Assembly: GCA_963728475.1 (NCBI GenBank)
Contig: CAVSKL010000002.1
Coordinates: 434,001-498,000 of the forward strand
DNA length: 64,000 nucleotides
DNA from: CAVSKL01 sp963728475 [NCBI: Candidatus Eiseniibacteriota bacterium]
GTDB lineage: Bacteria; Eisenbacteria; RBG-16-71-46; JABDJR01
Direction: 5' to 3'
The position numbers and the translations under genes were made by a program. Shown here one piece after another: positions 26,983 to 35,165 of this stretch; positions within the stretch are counted from its first letter, which is position 1, and each line of letters opens with the position of its first letter. Under the pieces are notes generated by a model. It worked only from the letters and a program-made list of their open reading frames with translations. It was not told the origin of the DNA and did not search any database.

Positions 26983-28377
26983 ATGCCCGATGATCCGCTC
27001 TTCGCTCCCGCTCCCGAGGTCCTCGCCTCGCCCGCCGCCCGGACCTCGTACCGGGACGCGGCGCCGGTGGTCGGCCGCCTGCGCGCCGCCGGTCACGAGG
27101 CGTACCTGGTGGGCGGCGGGATCCGGGACCTTCTCCTGGGACGGGAAGTCGCGGACTGGGACGTGGCCACTTCGGCCGAACCGGAGGCGGTGCTGGCGCT
27201 GTGGCCGGACGCCCTCCCCACCGGGATCCGCCACGGCACCGTCACCGTTCGCACCGGCGGCGATCCGGTGGAGGTCACCACCTACCGCGCCGAGGGCCCC
27301 TACAGCGATGGGCGCCGCCCGGACTGGGTGCGGTTCGGGGTCTCGCTGCGGGAGGACCTCTCGCGGCGCGACTTCACCGTGAATGCGCTGGCCTACGACC
27401 CCGACCGGCGGCGGCTGGCCGACCCCGCGGGCGGGGTGGCCGACCTTGGACATCGGCTCATCCGCACGGTGGGGGATCCCGACGCCCGCTTTGACGAGGA
27501 CGGGCTGCGGCCGCTGCGGGGAATCCGCCTGGCCGCGGTCCTGGAGTTCGCGATCGACCCCGCCACCCTGGCCGCCATGGCCCGGGCCCGCGACCGGGCG
27601 GAGGGGGTGGCCCGGGAGCGGATCCGGGACGAGTTCCTGAAGCTCTTGCGGGCCCGCCGTCCCTCGGTGGGGATCGATCTCCTCCGCCGGACCGGGCTCC
27701 TGGAGCTGGTGGCGCCGGAGCTGCTGGAGGGGGTGGGGATGGCGCAAAATCGGTTCCACGCCTACGACGTCTACGAGCACACCCTGCGGGCGGTGGACGC
27801 CGCCCCCGCCGGTAACCCGCGGGTGCGGGTGGCGGCGCTGCTCCACGACGTGGGGAAACCCCGGACCCGGGTGGTGGTGGAGGGGGAGGGCACCTTCCAC
27901 CACCACGAACAGGTGGGCGCGGCGCTGACCCGCGACATCCTCGACCGCCTTCGCTTCCCCCGGGCGGAGCGGGACGCGGTGGCGCTCCTGGTGAAGGAGC
28001 ACATGTTCCACTACACCCCGGAATGGAGCGACGCCGCGGTGCGGCGGTTCCTCCGTCGGGTGGGGCCGGAGAACGTGGACGATCTCTTCATGCTCCGCGA
28101 GGCGGACACCGAGGCCCACGGCACCGGAGAGTCGGCGCGGGAGCCGCTGGCGGAGTTGGGGGGGCGGATCCGGTCGGTGCGTAGCCGGGCCGACGCTCTC
28201 ACCGTGGGGGATCTCGCGGTGAACGGCGGCGACCTCATGCAGGAGCTGGGGCTGGCCCCGGGGCCCGAGGTGGGGCGGATCCTGAACGCGCTGGTGGAGC
28301 GGGTGCTGGAGCAGCCCTCCCTCAACCGGCGCGGGGTTCTGTTGCGCGAGGCGCGGAAACTCCATCGCACGTCTTGA
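26983..28377 (+). CDS. cca: CCA tRNA nucleotidyltransferase / poly(A) polymerase family with HD domain
   Basis: A class II nucleotidyltransferase that adds or repairs the CCA end of tRNA. The head contains LVGGGIRDLLLG and the metal-binding DWD at D58-D60, then EDLSRRDFTVNALAYD and FDEDGLRPLRGIRLAA. A C-terminal HD phosphohydrolase domain is present (LLHDVGKP, H288/D289, then HHHEQVG). From ATG 26983 the protein has 464 residues. Bacterial CCA enzymes with HD domains usually do full CCA addition, but some organisms split the activity, so A- or C-adding specificity cannot be excluded. Confidence 0.92.
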   Translation: MPDDPLFAPAPEVLASPAARTSYRDAAPVVGRLRAAGHEAYLVGGGIRDLLLGREVADWDVATSAEPEAVLALWPDALPTGIRHGTVTVRTGGDPVEVTTYRAEGPYSDGRRPDWVRFGVSLREDLSRRDFTVNALAYDPDRRRLADPAGGVADLGHRLIRTVGDPDARFDEDGLRPLRGIRLAAVLEFAIDPATLAAMARARDRAEGVARERIRDEFLKLLRARRPSVGIDLLRRTGLLELVAPELLEGVGMAQNRFHAYDVYEHTLRAVDAAPAGNPRVRVAALLHDVGKPRTRVVVEGEGTFHHHEQVGAALTRDILDRLRFPRAERDAVALLVKEHMFHYTPEWSDAAVRRFLRRVGPENVDDLFMLREADTEAHGTGESAREPLAELGGRIRSVRSRADALTVGDLAVNGGDLMQELGLAPGPEVGRILNALVERVLEQPSLNRRGVLLREARKLHRTS

Positions 28378-28403
28378 CGAGGGCGGCGGCGGATCACTAA
28401 CCT
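28374..28403 (+). promoter_or_regulatory. sigma70-like promoter for the M23 peptidase gene
   Basis: TTGACG (28374-28379), 18-base spacer, TAACCT (28398-28403), 45 bases before the next ATG. The TGA stop of cca lies inside the -35 box. Confidence 0.55.
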
Positions 28404-28447
28404 GTCGCCGACCTTCGGTCCGAACACGAAGATCCGGCGGAAAAGGG

Positions 28448-29818
28448 ATGAGCAACGTGAAAAACTGGAACGGGCCGGGAAGCCCGAGGGCATGGCTTCT
28501 CGGCGGCGCGGTGGTGCTGGGTGCGGCGGCGATGGTGGCGGCGAGTTCGGGACGGAGCGGCTCCGCGGTCCAGCGGGTGATGGAGGGCACCACCCGGGAG
28601 GCCATCCGCGCCGCTGCGACCGGACCGGTGCCGGAGTCCGCGCTCACCTGCGTGGACGAACTCCGGCTGGAGCGGGGCCAGACCGTGGAGGGGGCGCTGC
28701 TGGCCGCCGGCCTCGACCGCAACGCCGCCGTCTCCGTCCTCTCCGGCTTCGGGGACCTGGTCGATCTCCGGCGGGTGCGCCCCCGGGACCGGTTCCGGGT
28801 GTTCCGGTCCCGCGAGGGCGACGTGCAACGGGTGGAGTATCAGGCCCGGCCCGAGGAACGGGTAGTGGTGGAGCCCGCCGACGGGGGGTATGCCGGCCAC
28901 CTGGAACGGGCGCGCGTCCAGTACCGGGTGCGCAAGCTCGCCGGCTCCGTCGACGGCAACCTCTACCTGAGCCTCACCGCCGCCGGCGGGGACCCCGCCC
29001 TGGTGGTGGATTTCGCCGACCTCTTCTCCTGGGATTTCGACTTCTTCACCGACACCCGGAACGGCGATCGCTTCGAGCTTCTGGTCCAGGAGCGGGTGGT
29101 GGACGGAGAGCCCGCGGGCTTCGGCCGCATCCTTGCCGGGCGGTACTCCCCGCTCGACGCCGCCCATCCGCTCGAGGCCTACTACTACGCCTGGGGCGAC
29201 GGCCGGGACGAGGACGGCTACTACCAGGCCGACGGCCGCTCGGTGCGCAAGTTCTTCCTCAAGTCGCCGCTCAACTACCGGCGGATCTCTTCCTTCTTCA
29301 CCTCCGCCCGCTACCACCCGATCCTCAAGAAGGTCCGCCCGCACCTTGGCGTGGACTACGCCGCCCCCCTCGGAACCCCGGTGGTGGCGCTGGGGAGCGG
29401 CAAGGTGGTCGACGTGAGCTGGCATGGCGGCTTCGGCCGGACGATCAAGCTCCGCCACAACGCCACCTACCTGACCCAGTACGCCCACCTCTCCCGTTAC
29501 GCCAAGGGGATCCGTTCCGGGGCGCACGTGCACCAGGGCGACGTGATCGGCTACGTGGGCATGAGCGGCCTCGCCACCGGACCCCACCTGGATTTCCGGG
29601 TGCAGCAGAACGGGCGCTGGATCAACCCGCTCTCGCTCCCGGGAGGGGAGTCCGAGCCGCTCCCCTCGCGGTACCGGCCCGGGTTCGACTCGGAGCGGAG
29701 CCGGGCGGAGTCGCTCCTCCGCTCCCTCTCCCCCGGTCAGGCCACCCCGTTCGAGGACTCCGAGGGGACCGCCCCGGCTCTGGCGGGGCTCCGCCTTGAC
29801 ACCCCCCGGTCCTCCTGA
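28448..29818 (+). CDS. M23 family metallopeptidase (murein hydrolase type)
   Basis: An envelope protein of 456 residues with an N-terminal membrane anchor or signal (about 15-33), an OapA/LysM-like N-domain (LERGQTVEGALLAAGLD) and a C-terminal M23 endopeptidase domain that would cut peptidoglycan cross-links or regulate amidases. The first zinc motif HLGVD (H299, D303) is intact. The second, normally HxH, reads HLD (H380, D382), so one zinc ligand is Asp instead of His. The C-terminal 70 residues are low-complexity. The ATG follows a purine-rich GGAAAAGGG. Confidence 0.9.
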   Translation: MSNVKNWNGPGSPRAWLLGGAVVLGAAAMVAASSGRSGSAVQRVMEGTTREAIRAAATGPVPESALTCVDELRLERGQTVEGALLAAGLDRNAAVSVLSGFGDLVDLRRVRPRDRFRVFRSREGDVQRVEYQARPEERVVVEPADGGYAGHLERARVQYRVRKLAGSVDGNLYLSLTAAGGDPALVVDFADLFSWDFDFFTDTRNGDRFELLVQERVVDGEPAGFGRILAGRYSPLDAAHPLEAYYYAWGDGRDEDGYYQADGRSVRKFFLKSPLNYRRISSFFTSARYHPILKKVRPHLGVDYAAPLGTPVVALGSGKVVDVSWHGGFGRTIKLRHNATYLTQYAHLSRYAKGIRSGAHVHQGDVIGYVGMSGLATGPHLDFRVQQNGRWINPLSLPGGESEPLPSRYRPGFDSERSRAESLLRSLSPGQATPFEDSEGTAPALAGLRLDTPRSS

Positions 29819-29824
29819 TACCGT
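29796..29824 (+). promoter_or_regulatory. sigma70-like promoter for the polyprenyl synthase operon
   Basis: TTGACA (29796-29801), 17-base spacer and TACCGT (29819-29824). The -35 box sits inside the last codons of the M23 gene. The leader to ATG 30000 is about 170 bases and has no other clear signal. Confidence 0.5.
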
Positions 29825-29999
29825 TTCCGCCGATCACTGACGGGCCAGGATGCCCCACCGTCGCCGCGCGCGGGATCGTGTGGGCCGACCGGGCCGGCTG
29901 GTGCCGCCGTGCTCCGGGTCGGTCCGGAAAACGTCGACTCCAGCGGCCGGTCGCCGTCCCAGTCGCCCCTCTGACCAGAGCGCCCAGGACCCGTAAAGA

Positions 30000-31010
30000 A
30001 TGATGGAAAGAACACAGGGAACCGACGCTCGTCCCCGGGCCGATATCCAGACCCTTCAGGCGCCGGTGGTCGAGGAGCTGAACCGGGTGCAGGAGGAACT
30101 GGCCCGGTTCTTCGTTTGCGACGTCCGGCTGATCAACGAGATCTCCCATCACATGCTCCGGGCCAACGGGAAGCGGTTCCGGCCCACCCTGCTCCTCCTG
30201 GTGAGCCGCCTCCGGGGCGAGGTCTCCGAGGACGCCATCCTCGCCGCCACCATCGTGGAGCTCATCCACACCGCCACCCTGGTCCACGACGACTCCATCG
30301 ACCGCTCGTTCCTGCGGAGGGGCATCCCCACCGTGAACAGCCTCTGGAACGACCAGACCTCGGTGATCATGGGGGATTACCTCTACTCCAAGGCGTTCTT
30401 CCTCCTGGTGGAGCGGGGGATGTACGAGCCCATGAACATCCTTGCCCGCACCACCCATCGCATGAGCCTGGGGGAAATGCTGGAGCTGGAGCACAAGCTC
30501 GACTTCGATCTGAACGAGGAGGTCTACTACCGCCTCATCATGGACAAGACCGCGGTGCTCCTCTCCGCCGCCTGCGAGATCGGCGGGCTCCTGGCCTGGG
30601 GCGACGGACGGGAACGGCGGCTGCTGTCCGACTTCGGCTCCAGCCTGGGCATGGCCTTCCAGATCACCGACGATATTCTCGACATCGAGGGCGACGCCGA
30701 CACCATGGGCAAGTCCGCGCGCTCCGACATCCGCGACGGCAAGGTCACCCTCCCCCTCATCCACGCCGTGCGCAACGCCCCCGCCAAGCGGGCGGAACGG
30801 TTGCGGGAGCGGATGGCCGGCGTCCTGGACGACGGGGGGGCGTCCGAGGTGGCGGCGTTCGCGGCCGAGTACGGCGGCCTCGACTACGCCCGCCAGCGCG
30901 CCCGGGGATACGCCGACCGCGCTCTCGAGCTTCTCGACGACTTCGAGAAGAGCCCCTTGCGGGACACGCTCCACGACTGCGTGGAGTACGTGCTCGACCG
31001 CCGCCAGTAG
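30000..31010 (+). CDS. polyprenyl diphosphate synthase (trans, octaprenyl/heptaprenyl type)
   Basis: Condenses isopentenyl diphosphate units into a long prenyl chain, usually for the quinone side chain. Both aspartate-rich motifs are present: DDSID at residues 97-101 and DDILD at 224-228, with the GKRFRP substrate site. The 336-residue length fits IspB/HepT-like enzymes; chain length cannot be read with confidence. Two adjacent ATGs (30000, 30003) are possible starts. The next gene, rsfS, follows after six bases. Confidence 0.93.
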   Translation: MMERTQGTDARPRADIQTLQAPVVEELNRVQEELARFFVCDVRLINEISHHMLRANGKRFRPTLLLLVSRLRGEVSEDAILAATIVELIHTATLVHDDSIDRSFLRRGIPTVNSLWNDQTSVIMGDYLYSKAFFLLVERGMYEPMNILARTTHRMSLGEMLELEHKLDFDLNEEVYYRLIMDKTAVLLSAACEIGGLLAWGDGRERRLLSDFGSSLGMAFQITDDILDIEGDADTMGKSARSDIRDGKVTLPLIHAVRNAPAKRAERLRERMAGVLDDGGASEVAAFAAEYGGLDYARQRARGYADRALELLDDFEKSPLRDTLHDCVEYVLDRRQ

Positions 31011-31015
31011 CCCGC

Positions 31016-31396
31016 GTGAACGACCGCAGCGGAGCCATTCCCCCTCACGACCTCGCCCGGCGCGCCGCCGAACTCGCCCTCGAGAAGAAGGCCTCGAGCG
31101 TGACCGTGCTCGACCTGCGCGAGACCGCCGCGGTGTGCGACTATTTCGTGATCGCCACCGGCGACTCCGAACCCCAGGTCCTGGCCATCGCCGAGCGGGT
31201 GGAGGAGGGGCTGAAGGCGTCGGGAGAGCGCCCGTGGCACGTGGAGGGGCGCAAAGGCAAGACCTGGCTCCTCCTCGATTACGTGGACGTGGTGGTGCAC
31301 GTGTTCCATCAGCGGACGCGCGACACCTACATGCTGGAACGGCTGTGGGGCGACGCCCCCCGAGAGGTTTTCGAAGGTGGAACGGGAGATTCGTGA
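31016..31396 (+). CDS. rsfS: ribosome silencing factor
   Basis: RsfS binds ribosomal protein L14 and blocks subunit joining in slow growth. The 126-residue protein begins at GTG 31016. Family features are ASSVTVLDLRETAAVCDYFV, IATGDSEPQVLAIAE and DYVDVVVHVFHQRTRDTYMLE. It overlaps the argS start by 20 bases. An open frame extending far upstream runs inside the prenyl synthase and is a shadow. Confidence 0.95.
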   Translation: MNDRSGAIPPHDLARRAAELALEKKASSVTVLDLRETAAVCDYFVIATGDSEPQVLAIAERVEEGLKASGERPWHVEGRKGKTWLLLDYVDVVVHVFHQRTRDTYMLERLWGDAPREVFEGGTGDS

Positions 31397-33026
31397 GGCG
31401 CTGGAAGCCGTCCTCGCCCGGCTCTATCCGGACGCGGGGGCGGCGGCCGCGCCCGAGCTCGCCACGCCGCGGGAGAAAGGGCACGGGGACTACGCCACCA
31501 ACGTGGCCATGACCCTGGCGCCTACCCTGCGCAGGGCGCCCCGGGCGATCGCGGAAGGGATCGCCGCCGCGCTCAGGGAGCGGGACGACCTGTTCGAGGC
31601 GGTGGAGGTGGCCGGTCCCGGTTTCATCAACTTCCGGATCGCGCCGGCCCGGCTCCGGCGGGGCCTCGGGGAGATCCTCGCCGCGGGTCCGGAGTGGGGA
31701 AGGAGCGGCGCCGGCCTCGGCCGCAGCGTCCAGGTGGAGTTCGTGAGCGCCAATCCCACCGGGCCCCTGAACGTGGTCAACGCCCGCGCCGCCGCATTCG
31801 GGGGAGCGCTCACCCGGCTGCTTTGCGCGGCCGGCTACCGGGCCCGCTCCGAGTTCTACGTGAACGACGTGGGGCGGCAGATCGATCTTCTCGGCGCGAG
31901 CTTCCTCGCCCGCTACCGCGAGGCGCGGGGGGAGGGGGAGGCGGTCCTGCCGGAGGAGGGCTACCGGGGCGGCTACCTGCGCGATCTCGCCGCCGCCCTC
32001 GACCCGGCGGAGACCGATCGTGCCCTCTCCGGCCGGACGGAGGAGGAGCGGGCGGCGGTGATGGCCCGCACCGCGGTGGACCGGGTCCAGGCCTGGCAGC
32101 AGGCGGACCTCGCCGCCTACGGCACCCGCTTCGACCGCTGGTTCCGCCAGAGCGAGCTCTACCCGGAAGGGGTGGAGCACGCCCTCGCCGAGTTCCGGCG
32201 CATGGGGCGGGTGGAGGAGCGTGAGGGGGCGGTGTGGTTCCGCTCCACCGAGTTCGGCGACGACCAGGACCGGGTGCTGGTCCGGGCCAACGGCATGCCC
32301 ACCTATTTCCTGGCCGACGTGGCCTACCACGTGAACAAGCGCGAGCGCGGATTCGAAAAGGTGATCGACATCTGGGGGCCGGACCACCACGGCTACATCG
32401 GGCGCATGCAGGCCGCGGCCGAGGCCCTGGGCTACGGCCGCGACTGGCTGGAAGTCCTCATCGTGCAGCAGGTGAACCTCCTCTCGGGAGGACAACCGGT
32501 CAAGATGTCCAAGCGCCGGGGCGAGTTCATCACCCTCGCCGACCTCCTGGACGAGGTGGGCCGCGACACCGCCATCTTTTTCTTCCTCATGCGCCGGGCG
32601 GAGAGCCACCTCGACTTCGACCTGGACCTGGCCCGGCGGCAGAGCGACGAGAACCCGGTGTTCTACGTGAAGTACGCGCACGCCCGGGTCTCGGGTATCC
32701 TGCGCAAGGCCCGCGACGAGGGGGCGCCCGATCCGGCGGGGGCGGACCTGGCCCGGCTGGTCGAGGAGCAGGAAACCGCGCTCATCAAGACCCTGCTCGC
32801 GCTCCCCGGCACGGTGGCGGGGGCGGCGGAGGCCCGGGAGCCCCACCGGCTCACCAACTACCTCCGCGAGGTGGCCCAGGCCTTCCACCTCTTCTACCAT
32901 CACTGCCGGGTGGTGGGCCCCGACGCCGGGCTCACCCGGGCGAGGCTGGCTCTCACCGAGGGAGCGCGGCTGGTGCTGGCCAACGGGCTGGCCCTCATGG
33001 ACATCGAGGCCCCGGAGCGGATGTAG
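31377..33026 (+). CDS. argS: arginyl-tRNA synthetase with variant HIGH motif
   Basis: Class I synthetase charging tRNA-Arg. The 549 residues include the N-terminal tRNA D-loop domain (KGHGDYATNVAMTLA), the catalytic core SANPTGPLNVVNARAA, the KMSKRRGEF loop (K376) and the C-terminal DALR anticodon domain. The HIGH motif, usually HVGH in this enzyme, reads NVVN (132-135), so both histidines are asparagine. The rest of the core is well kept, so it is probably an active variant. The GTG start lies within the end of rsfS. Confidence 0.95.
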   Translation: MEREIREALEAVLARLYPDAGAAAAPELATPREKGHGDYATNVAMTLAPTLRRAPRAIAEGIAAALRERDDLFEAVEVAGPGFINFRIAPARLRRGLGEILAAGPEWGRSGAGLGRSVQVEFVSANPTGPLNVVNARAAAFGGALTRLLCAAGYRARSEFYVNDVGRQIDLLGASFLARYREARGEGEAVLPEEGYRGGYLRDLAAALDPAETDRALSGRTEEERAAVMARTAVDRVQAWQQADLAAYGTRFDRWFRQSELYPEGVEHALAEFRRMGRVEEREGAVWFRSTEFGDDQDRVLVRANGMPTYFLADVAYHVNKRERGFEKVIDIWGPDHHGYIGRMQAAAEALGYGRDWLEVLIVQQVNLLSGGQPVKMSKRRGEFITLADLLDEVGRDTAIFFFLMRRAESHLDFDLDLARRQSDENPVFYVKYAHARVSGILRKARDEGAPDPAGADLARLVEEQETALIKTLLALPGTVAGAAEAREPHRLTNYLREVAQAFHLFYHHCRVVGPDAGLTRARLALTEGARLVLANGLALMDIEAPERM

Positions 33027-33066
33027 CCCCCGGCGGCGCCGGCTGGACCGGCAGGGAGACGGACTC

Positions 33067-33969
<903 letters not shown>

Positions 33970-33988
33970 GCCGCTACCCCCCTTTCGC

Positions 33989-34017
33989 TTGTAAAGCCGG
34001 AGGGGGTCTGTTATAAA
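33989..34017 (+). promoter_or_regulatory. sigma70-like promoter before the unknown gene at 34036
   Basis: TTGTAA (33989-33994), 17-base spacer and TATAAA (34012-34017), in an AT-richer pocket. Transcription would start about 10 bases before the ATG at 34036, leaving almost no leader. Confidence 0.55.
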
Positions 34018-34035
34018 CCTCGCGTCGGTCTATCG

Positions 34036-34812
34036 ATGAGCGAGGGTGCCTTGAGCGACGGAATACGCGGGCGCGACTGGGTGGTCCAGGCGGAAAAGCT
34101 GCTCCTCAGCCTCCGGGATATCGCGGGGGTCGGGATCACCGTGTCCGACGACGGGCGGGAGATCTCGGAGATCAACGTCCTGGCCGACGGCCAGCGCCCC
34201 CCCAAGCAGATCGTGAGAGACGTGCGCTCGGCGCTCAAGGCCGAGTACCAGATCGACGTCGACTACCGGAAGATCAGCGTGGCCCAGAAGCGCGATGCGG
34301 GAGACGACCCCACAGCCGAGACCGAGCCCCCCCGCCCCACCGTCCTCACCCTCCCCGCGGCCCGGGTTTCCGAGGAGCCGGCGGCGGTGCGCCTGCGTTT
34401 CGTGGGGGTCACGGTGGGGATCGACCAGTCCGCCTGCCGGGCCCAGGTGGAGCTCTCCCTGGGCGAACGCGAGGCGGTGGGGGAGGCGACCGGGGCCAAC
34501 TCCAAGAGGCAGGTCCCCCGGCTCATCTGCGAAGCCACCCTGGAGGCGGTGAGCCGCTTCGTCGACGACGCCTATGGCTTCACCCTGACCGATCTGGACG
34601 TCCTCCAGTTCGGGGGCGAAGAGGTGGTCCTGGTGGCGGTCAAGTTCTATAAGGACCGCTCCGAGAAGACGTTAACGGGTTCGTGCGTGGTGAGCCACGA
34701 CTTGCAGCAGTCGGTGGTCTATGCTACCTTGGATTCCTTGAACCGGATCTTGGGCCGGCTTCGCTATCGGGAGCCGGTCGAGTACGAGATCCGGCCGACG
34801 ACCATGCCTTGA
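34036..34812 (+). CDS. conserved protein of unknown function, two domains
   Basis: I do not recognise this 258-residue soluble protein. The N-terminal 85 residues (AEKLLLSLRDIAGVGITVSD, then IVRDVRSALKAEYQIDVDYR) look like a compact alpha/beta domain. A Pro/Ala linker follows (about 87-112). The second domain (about 115-255) repeats a strand-helix-strand pattern twice (VRLRFVGVTVGIDQSACRAQ and EEVVLVAVKFYKDRSEK). No signal peptide or membrane helix is seen. It has its own promoter and stands between a PfkB kinase and a small-peptide gene; no pathway can be inferred. Confidence 0.75.
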   Translation: MSEGALSDGIRGRDWVVQAEKLLLSLRDIAGVGITVSDDGREISEINVLADGQRPPKQIVRDVRSALKAEYQIDVDYRKISVAQKRDAGDDPTAETEPPRPTVLTLPAARVSEEPAAVRLRFVGVTVGIDQSACRAQVELSLGEREAVGEATGANSKRQVPRLICEATLEAVSRFVDDAYGFTLTDLDVLQFGGEEVVLVAVKFYKDRSEKTLTGSCVVSHDLQQSVVYATLDSLNRILGRLRYREPVEYEIRPTTMP

Positions 34813-35165
34813 GTTCCCATTCCGACGGAGTCCCCAACCAAGCCAAGCAAGCGAAAAACCGAGCGAAGCGATCCACAGTCGCCGTCTGACGTCCGACTCT
34901 CCAAACAAGGAGGAAGGCCATGTGGGAGCTTCTCTTGAACTTCCTGTCGGTGATCTTCGAGGGCAAGTCGGGTTGGATGTGATCCAGGCGTGACGGCGTT
35001 CGGCCGGACCTTTTTTCATGGGACCGCAGGGATGACGGTTCCCACCGCCTACGGGCCCCGCCGGGCCTCCGGCGGCCTCGAATCCACCCATCCCGGCCGT
35101 TCCCGGTTTCCCGGTGAACCGGCCGGATCGCGGATCGTTCGAGTTTGGACGAGGGGGGCGCTCGC
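34813..35165. other. 353-base intergenic region with a mini-ORF and T-run
   Basis: This gap is AT-richer than its surroundings on its left side. It holds a purine-rich leader, a very strong ribosome site with a 20-codon ORF at 34920-34982, and a run of six T at 35011-35016 behind only a weak stem (CGGC/GCCG around 34994-35006). An imperfect inverted repeat (TGGGACCG with CGGTTCCCA, 35019-35044) follows, then GC-rich sequence to the next ATG. It may be a short independent transcription unit. Confidence 0.45.
34920..34982 (+). CDS. 20-residue hydrophobic peptide with strong ribosome site
   Basis: The ATG at 34920 follows AAGGAGGAAGG (about 34907-34917), the best ribosome-binding site in the window. 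The frame encodes 20 residues (MWELLLNFLSVIF, then EGKSGWM) and stops with TGA at 34980-34982. The peptide is amphipathic with a hydrophobic N-terminal half, like known small membrane peptides. A hairpin (TGGAT/ATCCA) overlaps the stop codon and a T-run follows about 28 bases later. It is too short for usual gene finders and I recognise no family. Confidence 0.45.
   Translation: MWELLLNFLSVIFEGKSGWM

Noticed and set aside
29850-29996. 48-codon ORF in the leader of the polyprenyl synthase gene, rich in Arg and Pro
   Set aside because: It has only a weak GGCCAGG before the ATG and a composition expected from random GC-rich DNA. It stops just before the real start, which is mildly interesting but not enough to call.
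35011-35016. Run of six T after the mini-ORF as a rho-independent terminator
   Set aside because: Only a four-pair stem (CGGC/GCCG) precedes it, too weak to call a terminator, though it may still end the short unit.
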